The translations under genes were made by a program, and so were the position numbers. 7,845 bases of DNA. Origin: a bacterium (GTDB taxonomy: Bacteria; Desulfobacterota; Anaeroferrophillalia; Anaeroferrophillales; Anaeroferrophillaceae). Shown here piece after piece: positions 1-6,232 of the stretch (position 1 is the stretch's first letter; every line of letters starts with the position of its first letter). A model generated the notes under the pieces. That model made no database searches, was not told the origin of the DNA, and saw only the letters and a list, made by a program, of their open reading frames with translations. The stretch lies in assembly GCA_029940125.1 (NCBI GenBank), contig JAOZRP010000092.1, forward strand, positions 1-7,845, in the 5' to 3' direction.

Positions 1-790
1 TGAAATCGACGCTCAGGTTGACCAGGATGAACTCCGGCCCCATGTGCATGGTCAGAACCTCGTTGACATGCTCAATTTCAGGGCAGTGGCCCGCTATCCA
101 GCGAATGCCCTGCACCACTTCCGGCTGGGCGCTTTCTCCCACCAGCAGCCCCTTGATCTCATAGGCCAGCCAGACGGCGGTGCCGGCCAGCAGCAGTCCA
201 ATGACAATGGAAGCCGCCCCGTCATACCAGGTCTTCCCGGTCAGCTGCCCCAGCAGGATGCCAAAAAAAGCCACCAGCAGCCCCAATAAAGCGGCTGAAT
301 CCTCAAACAGGACCACGAAAACCGAGGGGTTTTTGGCCCGGTGAACCATTTCCAGGTAGCTGCGCCGGCCCTTGCGGTGGGAAAACTCCTTGAAGGCCAC
401 CGTCCAGGTGGCGCCTTCAAAGAACATGGCCAGCACCAGGACCACGTAGTTGGCAAAGGCATGTTCCATCGGCCGGGGATGGTACAAGTGATGAATTCCC
501 TCGTAAAGGGAGGCACCGGCACCGATGGCAAAAATAAAAATGGCCACCACGAAGCTCCAGAAGTAGATCTCCTTGCCGTAGCCGAAGGGAAAGGATTCAT
601 CGGCCGGCTTCTTCGCCCTATGGATGCCGTAGAGAAGCAGCAACTCGTTGCCCGTATCAACGATGGAATGGATGCCCTCGGAGAGCATGGCCGAACTGCC
701 GGTGACCGCCGCCGCCACAAACTTGGTTACGGCAATCAGGGCGTTTCCCGCCAGCGCCGCATAGATAACCTTTTTAGATGAAGATTCCAT
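1..790 (-). CDS. Cation diffusion facilitator transporter, ZnT9-like (C-terminus off window)
   Basis: Inner-membrane cation efflux protein, probably a divalent-metal/proton antiporter. 263 residues are visible and the frame stays open to the window edge. ATG at 790 opens MESSSKKVIYAALAGNALIA; GAAGAG just upstream is a weak ribosome site. Several hydrophobic segments follow (about 8-30, 78-95, 113-131, 156-182, 190-212). The second-helix metal motif HxxxD is present as H41-D45 in SEGIHSIVD. ADESFPFGYGKE then SLYEGIHHL, and LFEDSAALLG (D164), match the pattern of the SLC30A9/ZnT9 branch rather than YiiP/FieF. In TM5 the residue four before D164 is valine, where YiiP has histidine, so the canonical four-ligand site is altered. 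The start of the cytoplasmic C-terminal domain is seen after about 220. It is separated from the upstream gene by 192 bp and a hairpin. Family is secure; the transported metal cannot be read. Confidence 0.93.
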   Translation of the reverse strand, partial: MESSSKKVIYAALAGNALIAVTKFVAAAVTGSSAMLSEGIHSIVDTGNELLLLYGIHRAKKPADESFPFGYGKEIYFWSFVVAIFIFAIGAGASLYEGIHHLYHPRPMEHAFANYVVLVLAMFFEGATWTVAFKEFSHRKGRRSYLEMVHRAKNPSVFVVLFEDSAALLGLLVAFFGILLGQLTGKTWYDGAASIVIGLLLAGTAVWLAYEIKGLLVGESAQPEVVQGIRWIAGHCPEIEHVNEVLTMHMGPEFILVNLSVDF

Positions 791-800
791 TGCTCTTCTT

Positions 801-822
801 ATTTCATACCAATTTCATACCA
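801..822. repeat. 11-bp perfect tandem duplication before the CDF gene
   Basis: The unit ATTTCATACCA occurs twice head to tail, at 801-811 and 812-822, ending 11 bases before the transporter start. On the minus strand each copy reads TGGTATGAAAT, which resembles an extended -10 element (TGnTATGAA). The copy nearer the gene would leave almost no leader; the farther one would leave about 20 bases. It could be a promoter, an operator with two direct half-sites, or a chance slippage duplication. Confidence 0.6.
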
Positions 823-869
823 ACAGCGTTTGGTCAAACTCTTGAACTAAATCAACAAATGATGATTCC

Positions 870-920
870 AAGTAAAAGCAAAGGCTAAAATCCACTCAGA
901 TTTCAGCCTTTGCTTTACTT
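870..920 (-). terminator. Long hairpin, probable terminator of the CsgG-like gene
   Basis: The arms at 870-891 and 900-920 pair over about 21 bp with one bulged base and one mismatch (a G-U pair on one strand), around an 8-base loop. The core is GCAAAGGCT/AGCCTTTGC. Read on the minus strand it begins about 63 bases after the CsgG-like stop, and its 3' arm is T-rich (CTTTGCTTTTACTT). There is no uninterrupted T tract, so efficiency is uncertain. It separates the CsgG-like gene from the metal transporter. Confidence 0.6.
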
Positions 921-982
921 AACTCTAACCAGCCCTCAATCATAGAGGAACAGATTATCTTGATCAATAAAACTGCAAACAG

Positions 983-1987
983 CTACTTGCTGGATAATTT
1001 CCGCAGCAGTTTGATCGTCCCCGGATTCAACTGCCCATTTTCAGGCAGACCGTAGTCTTTCTGAAAAGCAGAAACGGCTGCCCGGGTTTTTCTGCCTGCC
1101 AAGCCATCGGGAGTACCCGTATCATAGCCAAGAGAATTCAGGATTCCCTGCATTTCTTTCACCACTGTTCGACTCGGCCCAGCCGGCGCCGGGGTTGCAG
1201 CTCTGGCATTTTCTCCGTAATGATAAAATTTCTGTGGCGTCTTTGAGACAATAAATTCAACCGCTTTATTGATAACCTGCCTGAGAGCTTTTTCCTTCGG
1301 GGTGTTTTTCCAGCCGCTCAAGGCACCGCCCAGGGCTCCACCGCCCCAGTAGCCTCCCAAGGCTGCACCAAGATTAACGTCCGTAGAAGAGCCTTCAACG
1401 CTGGTAGCGGCCAAAATCCGCGAAGTTCTGGCATCAATAATCCGCAGGTCAATGGCCATATGCGCTTTTTTATAGCCACCGGTAAGCGCACCGAGAATGC
1501 CACCGCCACCGCCGCCCAAGGCACCGCGGGCGCCAGAAGCCCCGCCGTCAAACTCGGTTACCGCCGCCACCACCAATAATTCCGCCCCTTCAATTTCACC
1601 GATGGCCGCCTCCGTACCTTTTTTAATTCTCCCCGAAGCCCCCAGGTCCTGTTCGGCAAGAACTTTGTCAAGCGTCTGGCGCTCCAGGACAATAAACCGA
1701 TTGGTATTGAACAGGGCGGTAACCAACTGGTCCGCCATGCCGTTGCCGATGTCCGGGCTCCACCACCCGCCCATATTTCCGGCCTTGTTCTTGAACTGGG
1801 CCACCGCGATCCTCGCTTTTGGACCATTATAGCTTTCTGCTCGCACTTCCTCCATGGAAGGAGAATTCTGACCGGAAGTTACGGTAGTCGTCGTCCCCGG
1901 AGTAACGCAGCCAACCAGCAAGAAACTGAAAAGCAACAAACTATAAACATACAGTTTACTGTGCAAAAATTTATTTTTTACTTTCAT
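983..1987 (-). CDS. CsgG-like outer-membrane lipoprotein with C-terminal peptidoglycan-binding domain
   Basis: The 334-residue protein starts at ATG 1987, chosen because AGGGGAG lies 3 bases upstream and a lipoprotein signal follows at once; the frame is open to 2038. The lipobox is LVGC with C27 as the acylation site. Residue +2 is not Asp, which suits outer-membrane sorting. Residues about 57-255 follow the CsgG pattern: KARIAVAQFKN, a helix with RFIVLERQTLDKVLAEQ, then the strand LLVVAAVTEFD. Two Gly-rich stretches (148-172 and 207-225) lie where CsgG carries its pore hairpins. After a Pro/Ala linker (263-272), residues 275-331 form a PG_binding_1-like repeat (LNSLGYDTGTPDG, RAAVSAFQKDYGL, LNPGTIKLL). 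Known CsgG exports curli subunits through a nonameric pore, but no csgA/B/E/F genes are visible here. An envelope pore or peptidoglycan tether is inferred. Own promoter upstream. Confidence 0.88.
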   Translation of the reverse strand: MKVKNKFLHSKLYVYSLLLFSFLLVGCVTPGTTTTVTSGQNSPSMEEVRAESYNGPKARIAVAQFKNKAGNMGGWWSPDIGNGMADQLVTALFNTNRFIVLERQTLDKVLAEQDLGASGRIKKGTEAAIGEIEGAELLVVAAVTEFDGGASGARGALGGGGGGILGALTGGYKKAHMAIDLRIIDARTSRILAATSVEGSSTDVNLGAALGGYWGGGALGGALSGWKNTPKEKALRQVINKAVEFIVSKTPQKFYHYGENARAATPAPAGPSRTVVKEMQGILNSLGYDTGTPDGLAGRKTRAAVSAFQKDYGLPENGQLNPGTIKLLRKLSSK

Positions 1988-2059
1988 CGTCTCCCCTTTC
2001 GCCAAGTTTTCCATAAAATTATTTGAAAACCATTGCAAAAATTAACAGATAAAAGTTTC

Positions 2060-2068
2060 TTTCGACAA
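2060..2068. promoter_or_regulatory. Single TTTCGACAA half-site before the CsgG-like gene
   Basis: TTTCGACAA matches all nine bases of the arms of the dyad at 6731-6750, but no second arm follows at the same spacing. It lies about 75 bases upstream of the CsgG-like start, within the predicted leader. It might be a weak binding site for the same regulator. One isolated 9-mer could also be chance. Confidence 0.3.
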
Positions 2069-2107
2069 TTAAACCAGATACTTAAGCAAAAATAATCATT
2101 TTTTTCA

Positions 2108-2137
2108 TTTTTAACATCGCGTTTTATCTTCTGTCAA
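2108..2137 (-). promoter_or_regulatory. Putative sigma-70 promoter for the CsgG-like gene
   Basis: On the minus strand a perfect -35 TTGACA (2137-2132) is followed after 18 bases by TAAAAA (2113-2108), which matches 4 of 6 -10 bases. The -35 begins only 9 bases after the response-regulator stop. Transcription would start near 2101 and leave a leader of about 110 bases. No sigma-54 GG-N10-GC element is visible here, so this gene appears separately promoted, with possible read-through from the regulator. Confidence 0.45.
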
Positions 2138-2145
2138 GGGAAACA

Positions 2146-3483
2146 TCACCTGGTCCGGGAACGGCGGATGTCATGCTTGTCCATTTTATACCTTAAAACC
2201 CGCTCGCTGATTCCCAGAGCCTCAGCCGCCCTGGTCTGCACCCAATCGGCTCTATCCAGCGCCGCCAGCAGCATTTCCCGCTCGGCAATCTTGAGCCTTT
2301 CTTCCAGGGTACCGGAAACTACGGCCTGGTAATGGCGTACTTCAGCCGGCAAGTCTGCCGGGGTTATCACGTCAGCCCTGGCAAAGGTTACCAGACGCTG
2401 TACAATGTGCTCAAGCTCCCTGATATTGCCGGGATAGGGATACTTGATCAGAATATCCCTGGTTTCATGATGGAGCTTCATCGACTGGCCGCCATAACGC
2501 TCAACAAACAGATCGAGCAGGCCGGAAATATCCTCGCGGCGGCTTCTCAAGGGGGGGATCTCCAGTTCAAAGGCATTGAGGCGGTAATACAAATCCTCAC
2601 GGAACTCCCCTTCCTGAACCATCTTTTTAAGCTCCCGATTGGTCGCGGCAACCACCCGCACGTCCACCTCGATATCTTTTTCTCCCCCGACCCTGGTGAT
2701 TTTCTTTTCCTGCAGGGCCCGCAGCAGCTTCGGCTGCAGACTTAAAGGCAACTCGCCGATTTCATCAAGAAAGATGCTCCCCTTTCGCGCCAGCTCAAAC
2801 CGGCCCCGCCGGCGCTCGGACGCCCCGGTAAAAGCACCTTTTTCATGGCCAAAAAGTTCACTTTCAAACAGATTTTCAGGAATGGCGGCACAATTAACTT
2901 CTATCAAGGGTTCGTTTTGCCTGGGACTCAACAGGTGAATCAAACGCGCCATCAATTCTTTGCCGGTCCCGGTCTCCCCTTTGATTAAAACCGACCACGG
3001 CGTCGCCGCCACCTTTCTGGCCAGCGAGATGGTCTCCTTCATCAGCGAACTCCTGGCGATAATTTCAATCGGCAGTGGACCATTTTCAACCGATTTTTCA
3101 GCCGTCCTGACATCCTGGATTACCAGGATATCCTGCTCAATTTTGCGGATTTTGGCCAGAAGGGTCTCCAGATTGACCGGCTTGGACAGGAAATCATCCG
3201 CACCCAGCTTCATTACTTTCACTGCGGTATCCACATCCCCGTAAGCAGTAATCATCAGGGCTCTGATTTCAGGATTGATCTCTTTCATCCGGGCCAGAAC
3301 TTCATCGCCGGTCAATCCGGGCATTTTATGATCCAGAAGAACCAGGGGCACCGGCGTTGACGCCACAATTTCCAGCGCCCGTGAACCATCCGCCGCCGCT
3401 ACCACTTCATAACCCTGGTTTTCCAGAAACCCCTGCAGCAGCTCCCGCTGGATTTTTTCATCATCAACAAGCAAAATTTTCAT
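2146..3483 (-). CDS. NtrC-family sigma-54-dependent response regulator
   Basis: A full-length 445-residue cytoplasmic activator with all three expected domains. The receiver (1-120) has D7/D8, phospho-acceptor D51 (LVLLDHKMPG), T79 and K101. The AAA+ domain (about 142-370) has Walker A GETGTGKE (169-176), the intact sigma-54 contact loop GAFTGA (216-221), Walker B IFLDE (D240, E241) and REDLYYRL with arginine fingers. A Fis-type helix-turn-helix covers about 414-436 (TRAAEALGISERVLRYKM). All catalytic residues look intact, so it should remodel sigma-54 polymerase when phosphorylated. ATG at 3483 is preceded by only a weak Shine-Dalgarno (GAAG). It begins 28 bases after the sensor-kinase stop, consistent with one operon and a cognate pair. 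The likely target is the sigma-54 promoter and TTTCGACA dyads near 6645-6750, an inference from the locus. A zraR or atoC label is not justified. Confidence 0.96.
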   Translation of the reverse strand: MKILLVDDEKIQRELLQGFLENQGYEVVAAADGSRALEIVASTPVPLVLLDHKMPGLTGDEVLARMKEINPEIRALMITAYGDVDTAVKVMKLGADDFLSKPVNLETLLAKIRKIEQDILVIQDVRTAEKSVENGPLPIEIIARSSLMKETISLARKVAATPWSVLIKGETGTGKELMARLIHLLSPRQNEPLIEVNCAAIPENLFESELFGHEKGAFTGASERRRGRFELARKGSIFLDEIGELPLSLQPKLLRALQEKKITRVGGEKDIEVDVRVVAATNRELKKMVQEGEFREDLYYRLNAFELEIPPLRSRREDISGLLDLFVERYGGQSMKLHHETRDILIKYPYPGNIRELEHIVQRLVTFARADVITPADLPAEVRHYQAVVSGTLEERLKIAEREMLLAALDRADWVQTRAAEALGISERVLRYKMDKHDIRRSRTR

Positions 3484-3511
3484 TCTTCAGCCCTGTAAGG
3501 TTGGAAATTTT

Positions 3512-5113
3512 TCAAGCAGCAAGAGGTAAAACAATGGTGAGTTCGAAAAGGTTCTCGGGCGTAACCAGGGCCTGAACCGTTCCCCCGTGGGCCCTGATAA
3601 TTTTTTTCGTAATCGCCAGGCCAAGGCCGGTTCCCCTGCTTTTCAAAGATACATAAGGGGAAAAGATATCATCCATTTTCCGCAGGTCCGGCAGCTCTCC
3701 CGGATTTGCAACCACCAGCACAGCCCTGCCATTCTTCTTTTTGAGGCTGACCGCGATGCGGCCGCCTTCCGGCTGGGCTTCGGCAGCGTTTCTCAAGACA
3801 TTCTCCAGCACCTGGGACAGCAGATTTTTATCTCCCGGGACCGTAATCCCGTCTTCCACAACACAAGAAAGTGAAATACCGTCTTTGACAAACCGGCTTT
3901 GGTACAAAGCCGCCACATCTCTGACCAGGGAGGAAAACACTACCGGCTGGCGGCTGATGGATTGAGGCAGGCCGGCGTAATGAAGCAGTCCGTCGACAAT
4001 TGCATCGGTTCTTTTGATGGAATCCAGCAGGACATCAATAAGCCGGCGGTGATCGGCTGACAATTCGCCGGCTTCCAGGGCCAGCCGCTGCAGGGCAATG
4101 GCCATGGCATTAAGCGGGTTTCGGATTTCATGGGCAATGGATGCCGCCGAACGCCCCAAAGCGGCATCTTCCCTTTGCTGCGCCAGCCGACGATTGTACT
4201 CCTGCCTTTCATGAAAATAAGACATTTGCTGTCGGTAAAGCAGGTAGGACAGCAAACCGCCAAGGCAGGCCAGGATGCCGCTGAAAACAAAAAAATCACG
4301 CCACAACCGGCGTTTATTCACCCGCAGCGGTTCAGCGTCAATGCCAACGACCAGACGAGTCCGGCCAAACATCACTGCCACTTCAGCCGCCATCCCCTGA
4401 TCGGTATTTATAAACGTTACCCTGGTCATCTCGGGAGACGGTGCAGAAACATTTTTCTGACGGGCAGGAGCGGAAACACCCCGCGGATTTTCAGGATGGA
4501 TATAGAGAATGCCTCCCAGCTTTTTCACTTCCGACAATACTTTCGGCAAACCGACATTTTGATGAAAATTTTCCAAATCCTTCGCATCAATGCCTAAAAC
4601 CACCTCTTCCAATCCACCAGAACCGGAAGCGCGAAAAAGCACCAAATGATTCTCTGGAAAATATTTCAGCTTGCCGGCGGGAAGGTCATCCCAGGCAGGC
4701 GTTCCCGCCAGCCAACCGTCGGGAGCAGCAACGGTTTGACCGCCGTCCCTGACCAAGGCAATGCCCCGCAGCCCGCTTTCAGCCGCAAAGGCTTCCAGTT
4801 CATCGGCCGTAAACGGCTCAACGGAGTCAAGATACTGCACGAACCTGGCGCTGTTGGCCAGGAAGCGGGAGACTACCCCGCTAATGACATTCTCGGAAAT
4901 AACCGCCCCCTTGACATGGAGGCGCACGACCCCGGCTACCAGCCTGGCATGATTTCTGGCATCAGCAGCAAAAAGACTCTGGGCCTGCTTGATTTGAAAA
5001 AAGAAATATGAAACCACCAGGGAAAATAAAATCAGGAAAAAAATTACATTCCCCTGCCATAAAGGAATTTTGAAAAACCAGCGGCGTTTCAAATCCGGGT
5101 TAGCGCCCTCCAT
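3512..5113 (-). CDS. Membrane sensor histidine kinase, partner of the NtrC-type regulator
   Basis: From ATG 5113 the protein has 533 residues. TM1 lies at about 22-40 (VIFFLILFSLVVSYFFF), a periplasmic sensor of about 230 residues follows (possibly Cache-like; fold not proven), and TM2 is at about 273-293. A short coiled linker leads straight into HisKA: phospho-acceptor H328 in IAHEIRNPLNA. The HATPase has N-box N442 (NVLRNAAEA), F-box FSPYVS and G2 GTGLGLAI (495-502). The G1 box reads ANPGE instead of DxGxG, so the usual adenine-contacting Asp is missing. No PAS or HAMP domain is evident. The frame stays open upstream: ATGs at 5134 and 5158 and TTG 5185 are alternatives, and 5158 has the better ribosome site (GAGGG). 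I chose 5113 to minimise overlap (14 bases) with the upstream gene. Tight coupling to the regulator marks a two-component operon. The ligand is unknown. Confidence 0.93.
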   Translation of the reverse strand: MEGANPDLKRRWFFKIPLWQGNVIFFLILFSLVVSYFFFQIKQAQSLFAADARNHARLVAGVVRLHVKGAVISENVISGVVSRFLANSARFVQYLDSVEPFTADELEAFAAESGLRGIALVRDGGQTVAAPDGWLAGTPAWDDLPAGKLKYFPENHLVLFRASGSGGLEEVVLGIDAKDLENFHQNVGLPKVLSEVKKLGGILYIHPENPRGVSAPARQKNVSAPSPEMTRVTFINTDQGMAAEVAVMFGRTRLVVGIDAEPLRVNKRRLWRDFFVFSGILACLGGLLSYLLYRQQMSYFHERQEYNRRLAQQREDAALGRSAASIAHEIRNPLNAMAIALQRLALEAGELSADHRRLIDVLLDSIKRTDAIVDGLLHYAGLPQSISRQPVVFSSLVRDVAALYQSRFVKDGISLSCVVEDGITVPGDKNLLSQVLENVLRNAAEAQPEGGRIAVSLKKKNGRAVLVVANPGELPDLRKMDDIFSPYVSLKSRGTGLGLAITKKIIRAHGGTVQALVTPENLFELTIVLPLAA

Positions 5114-5561
5114 GTCTGCCACCACTTCGTCCATGTCCAAACCCACTGCTCCGACCATGTCTGAACCCTCTGCCTCGACCTTCAAACAACCGACGACGCA
5201 CCCCGGTCCTGTCGTTGCGAAGCCTGGCCGGACAGCTGCACCATACTTTCTGACTTTTCAATAATCCATCACTCACAACGGTGAACTCCCCCTTGATCCG
5301 GACCAGTTCACCTGCCCGCAAGCCGTAAGGGATATCCCCCTGCTCAAACATTATTACCAGCTGTTCCTGATCTTCTTCAGCCGGGTCCAGAATAATCTGC
5401 TTATGCTCGCGATCAACAGCTACCACTTTGCCGGCAATAACCTCAACCGCCTGGACCTGATTCCAGCAGCATAATGATGCCAGTACCGTTATCATTACAA
5501 TGCAAAGGCGGCGACACATGGAACAATTTTTCCCCGATGGTTTCCTGGATCCAGGAGGCAA
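5100..5561 (-). CDS. Small exported beta-rich protein with Gly/Arg/His tail
   Basis: A 153-residue protein of unknown function. TTG 5561 is preferred because a perfect AGGAGG lies 5 bases upstream; ATG 5519 (14 codons later, weak ribosome site) is the alternative. Either start gives a signal peptide with hydrophobic core LCIVMITVLASL and likely cleavage after VQA (38). Residues about 40-106 look like a small beta-barrel, perhaps OB-like (VIAGKVVAVDREHKQIILDP, LRAGELVRIKGEF). A basic segment RLRNDRTGVRRRL precedes a tail of Gly, Arg and His (129-153) with repeated HG units (RHGRS, GHGRS, RHGG). W107-C-S-C adds two cysteines. It overlaps the histidine kinase start by 14 bases, so it is probably translationally coupled and may report to or shield the sensor; that role is inference. 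Folding of the start region may control its translation. Confidence 0.78.
   Translation of the reverse strand: MPPGSRKPSGKNCSMCRRLCIVMITVLASLCCWNQVQAVEVIAGKVVAVDREHKQIILDPAEEDQEQLVIMFEQGDIPYGLRAGELVRIKGEFTVVSDGLLKSQKVWCSCPARLRNDRTGVRRRLFEGRGRGFRHGRSSGFGHGRSGGRHGGR
5110..5161 (-). repeat. Three GACATGG repeats at the gene overlap, each with an in-frame ATG
   Basis: GACATGG occurs at 5110-5116, 5131-5137 and 5155-5161 (plus strand CCATGTC), 21 and 24 bases apart and so in phase. In the upstream gene they encode the repeated His-Gly units of the tail. In the kinase frame each supplies an ATG (5113, 5134, 5158). The repeat therefore explains why the kinase start is ambiguous. Confidence 0.7.
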
Positions 5562-5573
5562 TCATTCCTCCTG
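5552..5573 (-). promoter_or_regulatory. Hairpin sequestering the Shine-Dalgarno of the 5561 gene
   Basis: On the minus strand CAGGAGG, an 8-base loop and CCTCCTG form a perfect 7-bp GC-rich stem. The 5' arm is the AGGAGG ribosome site; the loop contains the TTG start; the 3' arm is codons 2-3 (CCT CCT). When folded, it should block ribosome binding. An adjoining perfect palindrome, CCTGGATCCAGG at 5544-5555, overlaps the 3' arm and might compete with it. A translational switch is inference. Confidence 0.45.
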
Positions 5574-5641
5574 ACCCTTGATGTTTTGTTGAAATCTATT
5601 TTCAGAAGATTAATCTTATCAAGATAATTGGCAAAAGTACA

Positions 5642-5674
5642 GAGGCCGCAACCATATCTCAGGATTGCGGCCTC
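5642..5674 (-). terminator. GC-rich hairpin between structural and regulatory genes
   Basis: A perfect 10-bp stem, GAGGCCGCAA/TTGCGGCCTC (5642-5651 with 5665-5674), encloses a 13-base loop. It begins 44 bases after the stop at 5718. On the minus strand it is followed by TGTACTTTTG, a short broken T tract. This suits a partial intrinsic terminator or mRNA-stabilising hairpin that lets only some transcripts continue into the kinase and regulator genes. On the plus strand nothing terminator-like follows it. Confidence 0.6.
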
Positions 5675-5717
5675 GTACACGCAGATTTCACTCAACAAGA
5701 CAATTGCTTAGCCAATG

Positions 5718-6191
5718 TTATTCTTGATGTTCCCCGGCGGCGGTATTCTTTCCCTGACGACAACGATACTGACAGCCTCGCCATACCGGTTTGCCGGTTT
5801 CCGGATCTCTCAAAGTCACTGTTTGATCACCGGAAGTTACGGTTACCGCAATCAACTTGGAACTGTCATCGCTGAAAGTTACTTCATAGGTCTCTATTGA
5901 CACCTCTTCACCCACTTCCAGCGGCATGAAGCCCAGTCTTTCCCAGATTACAGGAGAGCCGATGCCGTAAACGGCAACAATCTCCTCGCCGGTATCAACT
6001 TTGAGGCCCCGATCATCAATGGACGGCAGGGCGGACACCACCCCATTCACAGTCACCGGGGTTCCATCAAAAATTGAGGCCATCGGCCCTGAACCATCTC
6101 CAGCCCCATAACCGGCGGCAGCCGGGAGAACACTTGCCACAACCAGCATGGCTGACAACACTGTAAAAACTAACTTCTTGAATTTTATCAT
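5718..6191 (-). CDS. Small exported beta-rich (possibly OB-like) protein
   Basis: A 157-residue protein of unknown function. ATG 6191 has AGGTTG about 7 bases upstream and opens a clear signal peptide (MIKFKKLVFTVLSAMLVVAS) with probable cleavage after PAAA (26), so it is periplasmic or beyond. The mature part starts Gly-rich (GYGAGDGSG). Alternating strands follow over about 44-128: GTPVTVNGVVSALP, LKVDTGEEIVAVYGIG, VGEEVSIETYEVTFSDDSSKLIAVTVTS, which looks like a small barrel of OB type. A motif RDPETGKPVWRG (128-139) follows, then a polar 18-residue tail with C140 and C144. It lies 41 bases downstream of the DUF1104-like gene with no promoter evident between them, so it probably shares the sigma-54 promoter. 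No enzymatic motif is visible. Fold assignment is tentative; export and gene reality are firm. Confidence 0.8.
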   Translation of the reverse strand: MIKFKKLVFTVLSAMLVVASVLPAAAGYGAGDGSGPMASIFDGTPVTVNGVVSALPSIDDRGLKVDTGEEIVAVYGIGSPVIWERLGFMPLEVGEEVSIETYEVTFSDDSSKLIAVTVTSGDQTVTLRDPETGKPVWRGCQYRCRQGKNTAAGEHQE

Positions 6192-6232
6192 TATTTTTCA
6201 ACCTATTTTTTGAATTTTCACTTCGCGGGCTT

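Noticed and set aside
341..781. Plus-strand open frame of 146 codons opposite the CDF transporter.
   Set aside because: It is antisense to a clearly conserved membrane protein, has no ribosome site, and its composition is what the complement of that gene would give.
1988..2145. A sigma-54 promoter for the CsgG-like gene.
   Set aside because: I scanned the minus strand for GG-N10-GC with TGGC/TTGC context and found none; a sigma-70-like TTGACA-N18-TAAAAA fits better.
5443..5565. A 40-codon minus-strand frame starting ATG 5565 right after AGGAGGA.
   Set aside because: The ATG is only about one base from the Shine-Dalgarno, too close for initiation; the peptide has no recognisable character and its frame runs across the signal peptide of the better-supported gene.
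5562..5640. A sigma-70 promoter for the kinase operon (TTGATA-N17-ATAGAT on the minus strand).
   Set aside because: The -10 match is poor and the region is simply AT-rich. It may exist, but the sequence does not support a confident call.
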